A stretch of DNA of 64,000 nt. It comes from Phenylobacterium koreense (GTDB lineage: Bacteria; Pseudomonadota; Alphaproteobacteria; Caulobacterales; Caulobacteraceae). Below, piece after piece: positions 7,287 to 16,638 of this stretch. The stretch lies in the NCBI RefSeq assembly GCF_040545335.1, contig NZ_JBEPLU010000002.1, positions 496,001 through 560,000 on the forward strand. The letters are read 5' to 3'. A model generated the notes under the pieces. That model did not search any database and was not told the DNA's origin. It saw nothing but the letters and a program-made list of their open reading frames with translations. The translations under genes were made by a program, and so were the position numbers. The number at the start of each line of letters is the position of its first letter. The stretch's first letter is position 1.

Positions 7287-9685
7287 GCACGACCTACGTG
7301 ACCACCGGCGCCTCGAAGGTGCTCGCGCCGCGCGAGGCCTCGGTGGGTGACCGGCTGCCCTATCTTGCGCACGCCGACGACGTGACCCTGCGCACCAAGG
7401 ACGGCCTGCTGATCCAGACCCTGCATCTGGCCGGCTTCCCGTTCGAAACCGCGCCGGACGAGGAGCTCAACTATCGCAAGACGGTCCGCGAGACGGTGCT
7501 GCGCGGCTCGGCGAGTTCCCGCCTGGCGCTCTACCACCATGTGGTCCGCCGGCGCGTGAACCCCGCCTTCCCGCCCGGGCCCGAGGAGCCGTTCTGCGCC
7601 GGCCTCGACGAACACTGGCGCGAGCAACTGGCCAGCCGCCGGCTCTATGTGAACGACATCTTCCTGACCCTGGTCCTGCGCCCCACCCAGGGGTCGGCGG
7701 GCCTGGTCGAACGGCTGCTCAAAGGCCCCCGGAACCGCAACGCCGACATCAGCCGCGACCTGCGCGAACTGCACGCGATCCGTGAGACCTTCGCCGCCGC
7801 GCTCGCCCCCTACGGCGCCCGCACGATCGGCCTCTACGCCGCGGCCGGCGGCGCGCAAAGATCCGAGCCGGCGGAGTTCCTCGGGTTGATCCTGAACGGC
7901 GAACTGCGGCCGGTTCTGGCGCCCAGCGGCGACTTCGCCCAGGCGATCGCCTCGCGCCGGCTGAGCTTCGGCCTCGACGCCATGGAGTTCGGCCCCGGCC
8001 AGGGCGGCGCTTCCACCTTCGGGGCGGTGGTGTCGGTCAAGGACTATCCGGCCCAGACCGCGCCCGGCCTGCTGGACGGCGTGCTGCGGTTGCCCATGGA
8101 GCTGGTGCTGACCGAGAGCTTCGCCTTCGTCGACCGGCAGGCGGCCCTGGACCGCATGGGCCTGGCGCTGCGGCGCCTGAAGGCGGCCGAGGACGACGCC
8201 TTCAGCCTGCGCGGCGAACTGGCCCAGGCCCGCGACGACGTGGGCGCGGGCCGCGCCGCCTATGGCGAACACCACCTGACGATCCTGGCCAAGGCCGAAA
8301 CGCTCGACGAGCTGGCCTCCAACGTCGCCGACGTCCAGTCGGTCCTGGCCGAAACCGGGGCCATCGCGGTGCGCGAGGACGTCAATCTCGAGCCCGGCTT
8401 CTGGGCTCAGTTCCCCGGCAATTTCAAGTACATCTCGCGCCGCGCGCTCATCTCCGCCGGCAATTTCGCGGGGCTGGCCAGCTTCCACAACCATCCGACC
8501 GGCCAGGCCGAGGGCAACCATTGGGGCCCGTCGATCGCCGTGCTTGAGACGACGGCGTTCGGCCCCTACCACTTCAATTTCCACAACGCCGACCTGGGCA
8601 ACTTCACCGTCATCGGGCCGTCCGGGTCCGGCAAGACCGTGCTGCTGACCTTCCTGCTCGCCCAGGCCGAGCGGCTGAAGCCGAAGATCGCCTACTTCGA
8701 CAAGGACCGCGGGGCCGAGCCGTTCATCCGCGCCATCGGGGGCCGCTACGAGGTGATCAGTCCGGGAGAGCCCTCTGGCTTCAACCCCCTGGCCCTGCCC
8801 GACACCCCCGGCAACCGCGCCTTCCTGGCCGAATGGGTGGCGCAATTGTTGACCTCGGAGGGCGAGACGCTGGATTCGGAAGACCGGCTGATGATCGCCG
8901 ATGCGATCGACGCCAATTTCGACCAGCCGCCGGGCCATCGCCGCCTGCGCTACCTGCGCGAGCTGTTCCGCGGCGCGCGGCGTCCGCACGCTGGCGACAT
9001 GGCCGCGCGGCTGTCGGCGTGGTGCGAAGGGGGCGAGCACGCCTGGCTGTTCGACAACCCGGACGACCTTCTTGATATCGACACACGCATCCTGGGCTTC
9101 GACATGACCCGGCTGCTGGACGCGCCCACCATCCGTATCCCGACGATGATGTACCTGTTCCATCGTCTGGAGCAGCGGCTGGACGGCAATCCGGCCCTGA
9201 TCGTCGTCGACGAGGGCTGGAAGGTGCTGGACGACCCGGTCTTCGTCCGCCGGATCAAGGACTGGGAAAAAACCATCCGTAAGCGGAACGGGGTGGTCGG
9301 CTTCTGCACCCAGAGCGCCGCCGACGCGCTGGACAGCCGCATCGCCTCGGCGATCATCGAGCAGGCAGCGACCCAAATATTCTTCCCCAACGCCCGCGCC
9401 AAGGCCCGGGACTATGTCGACGGCTTCGGCCTCACCGAGCATGAGTTCGAGCTGGTGCGGTCGCTGCCCGACACCTCGCGCTGCTTCCTGATCAAGCGCG
9501 GCGACCACAGCGTGGTGGCGCGCCTGGACCTGACCGGGCTGTCGGGCGAGCTCAAGGTGCTGGCCGGCACCGAGCGGGCCGTGCGGCGGCTGGACGCCCT
9601 GCGCGAGCAGGTGGGCGATGCGCCGGCCGCGTGGCTGCCCAGCTTCATGTCCGGTTCGCCCGAAGCCGGCCGGAGCGCGGCATGA
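7283..9685 (+). CDS. virB4: VirB4-like T4SS ATPase
   Basis: This 800-residue cytoplasmic or membrane-associated ATPase powers pilus assembly and substrate transfer. The CagE/TrbE/VirB4 N-terminal domain spans roughly residues 1-400. The nucleotide-binding domain has Walker A GPSGSGKT at about 445-452 and Walker B ALIVVDEGW near 637-645. The start is the ATG at 7283, overlapping the virB3 stop by 4 bases, rather than an in-frame start further upstream inside virB3. Length is normal for the family. Its stop overlaps the next gene (virB6) by 4 bases, leaving no room for virB5. Confidence 0.95.
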   Translation: MSTTYVTTGASKVLAPREASVGDRLPYLAHADDVTLRTKDGLLIQTLHLAGFPFETAPDEELNYRKTVRETVLRGSASSRLALYHHVVRRRVNPAFPPGPEEPFCAGLDEHWREQLASRRLYVNDIFLTLVLRPTQGSAGLVERLLKGPRNRNADISRDLRELHAIRETFAAALAPYGARTIGLYAAAGGAQRSEPAEFLGLILNGELRPVLAPSGDFAQAIASRRLSFGLDAMEFGPGQGGASTFGAVVSVKDYPAQTAPGLLDGVLRLPMELVLTESFAFVDRQAALDRMGLALRRLKAAEDDAFSLRGELAQARDDVGAGRAAYGEHHLTILAKAETLDELASNVADVQSVLAETGAIAVREDVNLEPGFWAQFPGNFKYISRRALISAGNFAGLASFHNHPTGQAEGNHWGPSIAVLETTAFGPYHFNFHNADLGNFTVIGPSGSGKTVLLTFLLAQAERLKPKIAYFDKDRGAEPFIRAIGGRYEVISPGEPSGFNPLALPDTPGNRAFLAEWVAQLLTSEGETLDSEDRLMIADAIDANFDQPPGHRRLRYLRELFRGARRPHAGDMAARLSAWCEGGEHAWLFDNPDDLLDIDTRILGFDMTRLLDAPTIRIPTMMYLFHRLEQRLDGNPALIVVDEGWKVLDDPVFVRRIKDWEKTIRKRNGVVGFCTQSAADALDSRIASAIIEQAATQIFFPNARAKARDYVDGFGLTEHEFELVRSLPDTSRCFLIKRGDHSVVARLDLTGLSGELKVLAGTERAVRRLDALREQVGDAPAAWLPSFMSGSPEAGRSAA

Positions 9686-10842
9686 GCGCCGCCTGCGCCG
9701 CGATGGTCGACGACGGTGTCATCCGCGGCGTGCTCGCCACGGTGGAATGCCAGACCAGGGCCTATGCCGAGGGCGGCTTCCAGGCGCTGACCTCCGGTTC
9801 GTCGGTGTTCCAGTACGCGCTGACCGCGATCCTGACGATCTATGTGGCGCTCATCGGCTATCGGATGCTGTTCGCCCGAGGAGCCGCGCAGCTTTCTGAC
9901 GCGCCGGGGATCGCGCTGAAGATCGGCCTGATCCTGGCCCTGGTGACAAGCTGGTCCACCTTCCAGACGCTGGTGTTCGACGTCGCCGACCGCGCCCCCG
10001 AGGAGATCGCCGCGATCGTATCGGCGCCCATGGCCGAGGCCTCCGATCTAGCCGCGAGTCCGATTGACGGGCTGCAGGCCGCCTATGACGAGTTCAGCGC
10101 CACGGCGTCGGCCTATGGCAAGGTCGCCGGTCCGCAAGCCAAGGGATATTCCAGCCCGCAGGCCGCAGCCGCCGAATCCGCCGCCGGAGCCTCCGGCCTG
10201 CTCTTCCTGTCCAGCGCCGGGGTGATCTCTGCCGCGACCCTGGCCATCGGCGTGCTTACCGCCGTCGGGCCGATCTTCATCGTCCTGGCGCTGTTCCCCG
10301 TGACCCGCGGGCTGTTCGTCGGATGGGTGCGGGCCATGGTGGCCGCCACCGCGACGCCGCTCGTGGCCTGGCTTCTGATCGTGCTCATGCTTTCGGTGAT
10401 CGAGCCCTGGATCGGGACGCTCAACGCCCAACGCCTCGGCCAGCGCCTCGCCCCCCAGACGGCGATGAGCGCCTCGGCGCTGATCTTCGTGTTCGCCGGC
10501 GGCCAGGCGGGCCTGGTGCTCGGAGCGTGGATCATGGCCCTCAGCTTCAAGCTGCCAACTCTTGACCGCGACCGCGATCGTCGAGGCCTGGGCGCGCGGG
10601 CGAACGCCGCCGGGCAGGCGGTGAACGTCAACGCCATGCCCTCGCGCGCCGAGCGCCTGGCGCTGAACCTCCAGCGCGACCAGGCTCAGGCCACCGAGCG
10701 CAGCCGCGCCGCCGCCATGGCCGCCTCCACCCGTCCGGCCCCAGGCCGGTCGGTGAACGTCACCCTGGATGAGACCCGCCGGCTCGGCGACTCCTACCGC
10801 CGCAACGCCTTTTACTCCCGCCGCGCGGGGGCCGCCCGATGA
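9682..10842 (+). CDS. virB6: VirB6-like polytopic T4SS membrane protein
   Basis: This 386-residue inner-membrane protein has several hydrophobic segments, including ALTAILTIYVALIGYRMLF, IALKIGLILALVTSW, AATLAIGVLTAVGPIFIVLAL and PLVAWLLIVLMLSVI. A Tyr/Ala-rich periplasmic loop lies in the middle and a long Arg/Ala-rich cytoplasmic tail at the end. This is the TrbL/VirB6 pattern. The start ATG at 9682 overlaps the virB4 stop. VirB6 forms part of the inner-membrane channel. Its stop overlaps the start of virB9, so virB7 and virB8, which usually lie between these genes, are missing from this operon. Confidence 0.88.
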   Translation: MSAACAAMVDDGVIRGVLATVECQTRAYAEGGFQALTSGSSVFQYALTAILTIYVALIGYRMLFARGAAQLSDAPGIALKIGLILALVTSWSTFQTLVFDVADRAPEEIAAIVSAPMAEASDLAASPIDGLQAAYDEFSATASAYGKVAGPQAKGYSSPQAAAAESAAGASGLLFLSSAGVISAATLAIGVLTAVGPIFIVLALFPVTRGLFVGWVRAMVAATATPLVAWLLIVLMLSVIEPWIGTLNAQRLGQRLAPQTAMSASALIFVFAGGQAGLVLGAWIMALSFKLPTLDRDRDRRGLGARANAAGQAVNVNAMPSRAERLALNLQRDQAQATERSRAAAMAASTRPAPGRSVNVTLDETRRLGDSYRRNAFYSRRAGAAR

Positions 10843-11615
10843 TCCGCAATTCCATGAAGCGTACCCTGGCGCTCGCCGCCGTCTCCGCCGTGCTGGCGGC
10901 CACGCCCGCGCTCGCCGTCACCCCGAGGCCCGGCCCCGGCGACCCGCGCATCCATGTCGTGGACTATGACCCCGAGGCGGTGGTCGAACTGCATGTGGGC
11001 CTGGGCTACCAGCTCACGGTCGAGTTCGACCAGGGCGAGCGCATCGAGAACGTCGCCATCGGCGACTCCCTCGGATGGCAGGTCACCCCGAACCGGCGCG
11101 CCAATCTGCTGTTCCTCAAGCCGATGGCGCAGCGGCCGGCGACGAACATGACGGTGATCACCAACCTGCGGCGCTATAATTTCGAACTCGGCTTGCGCCC
11201 GCGGGCGGCCGCGCGCACCGCGCCGTTCACCGTCCGCTTTCTCTATGCGCCGCCGGCTATCGCCTTCGTGGCGCCGCCTCCTCCGCCGCCGCCGCCGGTG
11301 GAGCGGAATACGGCCTACAGCTACCAGGGCTCGACCAAGACCCTGCCGGTGAAGGTGTTCGACGACGGCCAGGACACCTATTTCGCCTTCCGCGCCGGCG
11401 AGGACATGCCGGCGATCTTCGCGGTCGATCCCGACGGCGGCGAGGCGGTGGTGAACACGCGCCAGCGCGACGGCTACGTCGTCATCGACCGGGTGGCCCG
11501 CGGCTTCGTCCTGCGGCGCGGCAGCGAGGTGACCCGCATCTACAACGACGGCCTCCAGGTCGAGGAAGCCAGCGCGCTGAAGCAGCGCGAGAAAGACCCG
11601 TGGTGGCGGCGATGA
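10839..11615 (+). CDS. virB9: VirB9-like T4SS outer-membrane core protein
   Basis: This 258-residue periplasmic protein has a signal peptide (MKRTLALAAVSAVLAATPALA, after a short N-terminal MIRNS) and the two-lobed VirB9/CagX layout. The N-terminal beta domain contains GYQLTVEFDQGERIENVAIGD and the NLRRYNFEL motif. A Pro-rich linker (APPPPPPPPVE) leads to the C-terminal domain with DGQDTYFAF and VNTRQRDGYVVIDRV. VirB9 forms the outer-membrane core with VirB7 and VirB10. No VirB7 lipoprotein is encoded beside it. The stop overlaps virB10 by 4 bases. Confidence 0.92.
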   Translation: MIRNSMKRTLALAAVSAVLAATPALAVTPRPGPGDPRIHVVDYDPEAVVELHVGLGYQLTVEFDQGERIENVAIGDSLGWQVTPNRRANLLFLKPMAQRPATNMTVITNLRRYNFELGLRPRAAARTAPFTVRFLYAPPAIAFVAPPPPPPPPVERNTAYSYQGSTKTLPVKVFDDGQDTYFAFRAGEDMPAIFAVDPDGGEAVVNTRQRDGYVVIDRVARGFVLRRGSEVTRIYNDGLQVEEASALKQREKDPWWRR

Positions 11616-12697
11616 AGCGCAAGAACCAAGTTCCTCAGGAGCTCAGCTCGGTATTCGCCCGCGCCGACGCCGCACGTCCGCAGGTGCGTCAGTCGGATTC
11701 GCCCCTGACGCTGTGGGCCGGCATGGGCGGAGCCGTGGTGCTGGGCCTCGTGGTGTTCAACGGTCTTTCGTCCGGACGGGAAGCCAAGGCCCAGACGCCA
11801 GCCGCAGCCCCGCCGAAGGCTGCGCAGGCGCCAGCCCCTACGCCTGCGCAGCCACCGCCGGCTCCCGCACCGCCCCCTGCCCCCGCGCCGATCCTCCAGC
11901 CGCTGGCGCCGCAACCCGATCCGGAGTCCGCCCACTGGCGCGCGCCCACCATGGTGGTGGACCTGTCCCAGGGCGAGGCCGCGCCGATGCAGCTTGCCCA
12001 AGCGACGACGACCGGCCCTGGAGCGCCGGCCTCGCCCGACGCGGGCGGCGAAGGGCGCCAACAGTCGGCGGACGAACGGTTCTCGGCCCGGATCACCGGC
12101 GGCCTCGGCGGCGTAGCCCGGGCCGGCCAGATGCGCGACCTTGGCCGCGTGGTGCCGCAAGGCACGGTGATCGCCGCGGTGCTGGAAACCGCCATCAACT
12201 CGGACCTGCCGGGCTCGGTGCGCGGCGTGGTCAGCCGCGACGTGCGCAGCTTCGATGGCAGCCGGGTCCTGATCCCGCGCGGCTCGCGCCTGGTCGGCCA
12301 GTACAAGAGCGCCGCCGCCATCGGCCAGACCCGGGCCTTCGTGGTCTGGGAGCGGATCATCACCCCCACCGGCGTCACGGTCGATGTCGGTTCGCCGGCC
12401 GCCGACCGCGTGGGTCGCGGCGGCCTCGCCGGCGAGGTGGACCGCCATTTCTTCCAACGCTTCGGCGGCTCGATCCTGCTGTCGGTGGTCAATGCCGGCG
12501 CCACCGCGCTCGCCAACGCCGCGGCCAGCAGCGGCAACACCACCGTGGTGATCGCCTCCCCCGCCCAGGCCACTCAGGTGGCAAACCAGGCGCTGGAGCA
12601 GCAGCTCAACATCCCCGACACCATCAAGGTCGACCAAGGCGCGCCCGTACAGGTCTTCGTGGCCCGCGACCTCGACTTCTCCGCCGTGGTGCGATGA
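11612..12697 (+). CDS. virB10: VirB10-like T4SS core protein
   Basis: This 361-residue protein has a cytoplasmic N-terminus, one transmembrane helix (LTLWAGMGGAVVLGLVVFN, about 32-50) and a long Ala/Pro/Gln-rich periplasmic stalk (about 55-110). The conserved TrbI/VirB10 beta-barrel follows (GTVIAAVLETAINSDLPG, VLIPRGSRLVGQYKS, VDVGSPAADRVGRGG). VirB10 spans the envelope and links the ATPases to the outer-membrane pore. The start ATG at 11612 overlaps the virB9 stop. Its stop overlaps virB11. Confidence 0.95.
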   Translation: MKRKNQVPQELSSVFARADAARPQVRQSDSPLTLWAGMGGAVVLGLVVFNGLSSGREAKAQTPAAAPPKAAQAPAPTPAQPPPAPAPPPAPAPILQPLAPQPDPESAHWRAPTMVVDLSQGEAAPMQLAQATTTGPGAPASPDAGGEGRQQSADERFSARITGGLGGVARAGQMRDLGRVVPQGTVIAAVLETAINSDLPGSVRGVVSRDVRSFDGSRVLIPRGSRLVGQYKSAAAIGQTRAFVVWERIITPTGVTVDVGSPAADRVGRGGLAGEVDRHFFQRFGGSILLSVVNAGATALANAAASSGNTTVVIASPAQATQVANQALEQQLNIPDTIKVDQGAPVQVFVARDLDFSAVVR

Positions 12698-13674
12698 GCG
12701 CGAACGTCTATCTCTCGGCCTATCTCGCGCCCTTGTCGCCGTGGCTTTCGCGGCCCGACGTGACCGACGTGCTCATCAACCGCCCGGGCGAAGTCTGGGT
12801 CGAGACCACCGGCGGAGGCATCACCCGCGAGCCCGCCGACGAGCTGACCGAGACGGCCCTGCAGCGCCTGGCCCGGCAGATCGCCGCCGCCAGCCACCAG
12901 GGAGTCAACCGCGAGCAGCCGCTGCTGTCGGCCACCCTCCCCGATGGCTCCCGCGTTCAGGTCGTGGCCCCGCCCGCCACCCGCGGCGACCTGGCCCTGG
13001 CGGTGCGCAAGCACCTGATCTCGGACATGTCGGTGGAGGACCTGGCGCGGGACGGCCTGTTCGAAAGCGCCACCCGTTCGAACCCGGCGATCTCCGACCA
13101 GGCGGACGCCGAACTGGAGGCGATGCTGGCGTCCGGCGACGTCGGCGGCTTCCTGAAGACCGCCGTCCGGCGCCGCAAGACCATCGTCATCTCCGGCGGG
13201 ACGGGCAGCGGCAAGACCACGCTTCTCAACGCCCTGGTCAAGGAGATCGATCGCTCCGAGCGCCTGGTGGTGATCGAGGATGCGCCGGAGGTGCGGCTGG
13301 ATCATCCCAACAGCGTTGGCCTGGTGGCCGTGCGCGGCGAACTGGGCGAAGCCAAGGTCGATGCGGACGCCCTGCTGGCGGCCTGCCTGCGCCTGCGGCC
13401 CGACCGCATCCTGCTGGGCGAACTGCGCGGCAAGGAGGCCTTCGCCTTCCTCCGGGCAGTGAACTCGGGCCATCCGGGCTCGCTGACCACGATCCACGCC
13501 GACAGTCCGACCGGGGCGCTGGACCAGATCGCGCTCCTGGCGCTGACCTCCGGCGTCGACCTCGGGTGGGACAAGGTGCAGACCTATGTCAGCCGGGTCA
13601 TCGACATCGTCGTCCAACTGGATCGCCGTGACGGCGCGCGACGCGTGACCGAAGTCCAGTTCCGCCGCAGATAG
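12694..13674 (+). CDS. virB11: VirB11-like T4SS hexameric ATPase
   Basis: This 326-residue traffic ATPase of the PulE/VirB11 family has an N-terminal domain (1-130) and a RecA-like domain. Walker A is SGGTGSGKTT at 167-176. The Asp box is VIEDAPE, Walker B is RILLGELRG, and the His box is HPGSLTTIHAD. It powers pilus biogenesis and substrate translocation at the inner membrane. The start ATG at 12694 overlaps virB10. It closes the operon. No virD4 coupling ATPase or relaxase follows, so a conjugative role is not supported within this window. Confidence 0.95.
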   Translation: MSANVYLSAYLAPLSPWLSRPDVTDVLINRPGEVWVETTGGGITREPADELTETALQRLARQIAAASHQGVNREQPLLSATLPDGSRVQVVAPPATRGDLALAVRKHLISDMSVEDLARDGLFESATRSNPAISDQADAELEAMLASGDVGGFLKTAVRRRKTIVISGGTGSGKTTLLNALVKEIDRSERLVVIEDAPEVRLDHPNSVGLVAVRGELGEAKVDADALLAACLRLRPDRILLGELRGKEAFAFLRAVNSGHPGSLTTIHADSPTGALDQIALLALTSGVDLGWDKVQTYVSRVIDIVVQLDRRDGARRVTEVQFRRR

Positions 13675-13773
13675 GCGAGCGCCGACTTAGCCAAGATTTG
13701 CCGGCAAGTTGTCGGGGGGCAAAGAACGACCACGGCGGTGAGGGGTAGTTTCCAGGCATCAAGGAGCCTTTTG

Positions 13774-14307
13774 ATGCCCCATGCCGAGCCCCCGACCCAC
13801 ATGACCGCCACCGTGTCGCCGAGCCTCGCCGAGGCCGAGAGCCTGGACGACTCGGCCCTGATCCGGCGGATACTCGACTACCACTCAGCCCATCTCCGCG
13901 ATCTCGCTGCGGCTGCCGAACTCGCCGAAGAGATCGCGTCTGCACACGCCTCCGCCGCGTTCCCTGAACGGTTACCAGGCGAGTTGCGGGACATGCTGGA
14001 CGAACTGCAGGAGCACCAGGCCAGGGAGGAGCTGGCGCTCTTCCCGGCGATCCTGAAAGGGCGAGGCCCCCGCTTGCTCGCGCCCGTCTCGACGATGACG
14101 TCCGAACATGACGATGTGCAGGACCGGCTTGAGCGGCTGGTGCGACTTACCGAGGACTTCACACCCCCAGCCGAAGCCAGCGCCTCCTGGCGACGGCTCT
14201 ACGATCTATGCCGCAAGTTCGACCAGGACTTCAGGACGCACATTCAGTTCGAAGAACGCGTGCTTTTTCCTCGGGTTACCGAAAGCAGCTTCGCGGCGAT
14301 CAAGTAG
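13774..14307 (+). CDS. Hemerythrin-domain protein, RIC/YtfE-type
   Basis: This 177-residue cytoplasmic protein is a four-helix hemerythrin domain. Candidate di-iron ligands are His37 or His40, His81, Glu85, His112, His156 and Glu160, in the order seen in YtfE/RIC proteins (motifs EHQAREE, SEHDD, HIQFEER). It lacks the N-terminal ScdA domain of full-length YtfE. Family members repair iron-sulfur clusters or handle nitric oxide. The start ATG at 13774 has an AAGGAG site 8 bases upstream. It converges with the Crp/Fnr regulator gene and lies near the NO reductase, which supports an NO-stress role. An oxygen-binding hemerythrin is the alternative. Confidence 0.85.
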   Translation: MPHAEPPTHMTATVSPSLAEAESLDDSALIRRILDYHSAHLRDLAAAAELAEEIASAHASAAFPERLPGELRDMLDELQEHQAREELALFPAILKGRGPRLLAPVSTMTSEHDDVQDRLERLVRLTEDFTPPAEASASWRRLYDLCRKFDQDFRTHIQFEERVLFPRVTESSFAAIK

Positions 14308-14338
14308 ATCGCGGGCCGCTCAAAGAAGCCGGGAGCCC

Positions 14339-15043
14339 TCAGGAAGCGCCATGGTCGGCCATGTCCAGCAGCACATGAAGCTTGCGCACCACGATATGCC
14401 GGCGGGAACTGGCGGTGATCCCGCGATCGTCCCACGAAGCGAGGGTGCGGCTCACCGTATGCAGCGTCGAGCCGGCCATCTCGGCCAACTCCTGGCGGGT
14501 GATCGGGAAATCGATCTCGATCCCCTCGTCGGTCCGGCGTCCGGCCTGACGGACCAGACGCACCAGAGCGTGTGCGATCCGCTGCTCCACCCGCTCGCCC
14601 GAGAGTTCGCCCACGCGGTTCTGCAATTCGAACAGGCGGTGTCCCGCCGATGCGGCCGACCGGATGGCGACCTGGGGGAACCGGGTCATCAGTTCGCGCA
14701 TGACCTTCACAGGCCAGTAGATCTCGAGACTGTCGAGCACGGCCACGGAATCGGCCGGGAACGGCATGTCCATCAGGGCGGCGACCGTACCGTACATCTC
14801 ACCCGGGCCGATGAAGCGGATCACCGACTGCGCCCCGTCGGGACGAGTCTGGACGATCTTCACCCTGCCCTCCAGCAAGCTATGGCAAGTGATCCCAGGG
14901 TCGCCCTGCGCGAAGATGCGCTTGCCCTGCGGCAGACGGCGCACGACGCCCACGCGCAGCACCTCGGCGCGGTCTTGCGCATCAAGCACATCGAACAGGT
15001 CTGCACCTGTGAGAACGGATGGGTCGAGCTCGACGGTCATCAT
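14339..15043 (-). CDS. Crp/Fnr-family transcriptional regulator (Dnr/NnrR-like)
   Basis: This 234-residue protein starts at tandem ATG codons (15043/15040). An N-terminal cyclic-nucleotide-type beta-barrel (GKRIFAQGDP, VIRFIGPGEMYGT) and a long dimerisation helix are followed by a winged helix-turn-helix (ITRQELAEMAGSTLHTVSRT). There is no N-terminal Cys cluster, so it is not an oxygen-sensing 4Fe-4S Fnr. Heme- or NO-sensing Dnr/NnrR-type regulators share this form. It is divergent from hemN and sits between a hemerythrin gene and a NO reductase, so control of that island is likely. A candidate target site lies before norB. No obvious site was found in its own upstream region. Confidence 0.88.
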   Translation of the reverse strand: MMTVELDPSVLTGADLFDVLDAQDRAEVLRVGVVRRLPQGKRIFAQGDPGITCHSLLEGRVKIVQTRPDGAQSVIRFIGPGEMYGTVAALMDMPFPADSVAVLDSLEIYWPVKVMRELMTRFPQVAIRSAASAGHRLFELQNRVGELSGERVEQRIAHALVRLVRQAGRRTDEGIEIDFPITRQELAEMAGSTLHTVSRTLASWDDRGITASSRRHIVVRKLHVLLDMADHGAS

Positions 15044-15175
15044 CTGATTCAGCCATCCCGAATGGGGACGTCCAGCATGGACGTAAGCCGTCCGGCCGTC
15101 CCCGTCCACCCGGGGCCACTACTTAGCCCTGAATGTCACCCCCGGCCTTAGCGCCTGCCTCGAACGGTCTGCACC

Positions 15176-16585
15176 ATGTCCCCCATCATCGAACGCTACC
15201 TCCCCGCGGCCGCCGCGCCGCGCGCCGCCCGGCCTGCGACGGCGGTGCAACTGCGCCACGCCGACCGCAACCTGCCGCGTTACACGAGCTATCCCACCGC
15301 GCTGGCCTTCCAACCTGGCGAGGGCGAGGCTGCGCCGCTGGACTGGTTCGCCGGAACCCGCCCGGAGGACGTGATCTCGGCCTATGTCCACGTCCCGTTC
15401 TGCCGGCGGCTATGCTGGTACTGCGGTTGCCACACCACCGTCGCCCACGAGTACGATCGGATCGACACCTTCCAGCGGGTCCTTGAGCGAGAGATCGACC
15501 TCCTTGGCCGCGCACTGGGCTCGCACGCCGGGGCGGCGCACCTGCACTTCGGCGGCGGCAGCCCGAACGCCCTGTCGCCGGAGCATTTCCTGAAGCTCCT
15601 ACGCCGGCTGGGGGATCGCCTGCGCCTGCGGCCCGACGCCGAGGTCGCCGTGGAACTGGACCCGGCGCTGCTCAGCGACGCCTTCGTCGACGCCCTCGGC
15701 GAGGGGGGCGTGACCCGAGCGAGCCTGGGCGTGCAGACCTTCGATCCCATCGTGCAGGAGAAGGTAAACCGCATCCAGCCCTTCGAGCGCGTCGCCGCCG
15801 CGGCCGAGCGCCTCCGCGCCCGCGGCGTGGCAGCGCTGAACTTCGACCTGATGTACGGCCTGCCGGCGCAATCGCCCGAGAACGTCGCCAAGAGCGTGGA
15901 GCTTGCCCTGCGCCTGCGGCCCGACCGCGTCGCGGTCTTCGGCTATGCCCACGTCCCCTGGATGAAGAAGCATCAAGTGATGATCAAGGACGCCGACCTC
16001 GCCGACGTGGCCGGCCGCTGGGAACAGGCCGAGGCCGCCGACCAGGCGCTGGTGGCGGGCGGTTACATCCGGATCGGACTGGACCATTACGCCCGCCCGG
16101 ACGATCCGCTCGCCAGGGCCGCCGCCGAGGGCCGCCTGCGTCGCAACTTCCAAGGCTACACCGACGACCCCGCCCCGGTGCTGATCCCGGTCGGACCATC
16201 TTCCATCGGCCATTTCCGCGAGGGATTCGTCCAGAACGCCATCGCCACAGACGCCTGGAGCCGCGCGATCGCCGCCGACGAGCTGCCGTTGGCGCGCAAG
16301 TTGCCGCTCTCGCGCGGCGACCGGCTGCGGGCCGCGGTCATTGAGCGGCTGATGTGCGACATGGCGGCCGATGTGGGGGCGATCTGCGAGACCCACGGCG
16401 CCCCGGCCGACGCCCTGGACGCGAGCCTGGAGAAGCTGGACGAGGCCGTTCGCGACGGCCTCTGCCGGATCTCGGGACGTCAGGTGGAGATCGCGGAGGA
16501 CGCGCGCCGGCTCATGCGCGTCGTGGCCTCGGCCTTCGACGAGCGCCTGCCGATCGCCCAGACCCGCCACGCCAAGGCCGTCTGA
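15176..16585 (+). CDS. hemN: Oxygen-independent coproporphyrinogen III oxidase
   Basis: This 469-residue radical-SAM enzyme decarboxylates coproporphyrinogen III to protoporphyrinogen IX without oxygen, in heme synthesis. The cluster motif is C76-x3-C80-x2-C83-x-C85 (CRRLCWYCGC), followed by the FGGGSPN glycine motif. The N-terminal YTSYPTA and the C-terminal HemN domain are present. Length matches true HemN (about 450-460) rather than the shorter HemW. It is divergent from the Crp/Fnr gene and 142 bases upstream of norB, consistent with growth at low oxygen. Confidence 0.95.
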   Translation: MSPIIERYLPAAAAPRAARPATAVQLRHADRNLPRYTSYPTALAFQPGEGEAAPLDWFAGTRPEDVISAYVHVPFCRRLCWYCGCHTTVAHEYDRIDTFQRVLEREIDLLGRALGSHAGAAHLHFGGGSPNALSPEHFLKLLRRLGDRLRLRPDAEVAVELDPALLSDAFVDALGEGGVTRASLGVQTFDPIVQEKVNRIQPFERVAAAAERLRARGVAALNFDLMYGLPAQSPENVAKSVELALRLRPDRVAVFGYAHVPWMKKHQVMIKDADLADVAGRWEQAEAADQALVAGGYIRIGLDHYARPDDPLARAAAEGRLRRNFQGYTDDPAPVLIPVGPSSIGHFREGFVQNAIATDAWSRAIAADELPLARKLPLSRGDRLRAAVIERLMCDMAADVGAICETHGAPADALDASLEKLDEAVRDGLCRISGRQVEIAEDARRLMRVVASAFDERLPIAQTRHAKAV

Positions 16586-16638
16586 CGGGCGGAAGGGCCA
16601 CGCCCAAATCCACATTCCCGCTTCTTCGCCGCCTGAGC

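Noticed and set aside
7172..9508. Long open frame of about 778 codons opposite virB4
   Set aside because: Antisense to a gene with clear Walker motifs. The composition is low-complexity Ala/Gly/Gln/Arg with no recognisable fold.
15044..15175. FNR-type box between the Crp/Fnr gene and hemN
   Set aside because: I looked for TTGnn-N4-nnCAA and found no convincing match in this gap.
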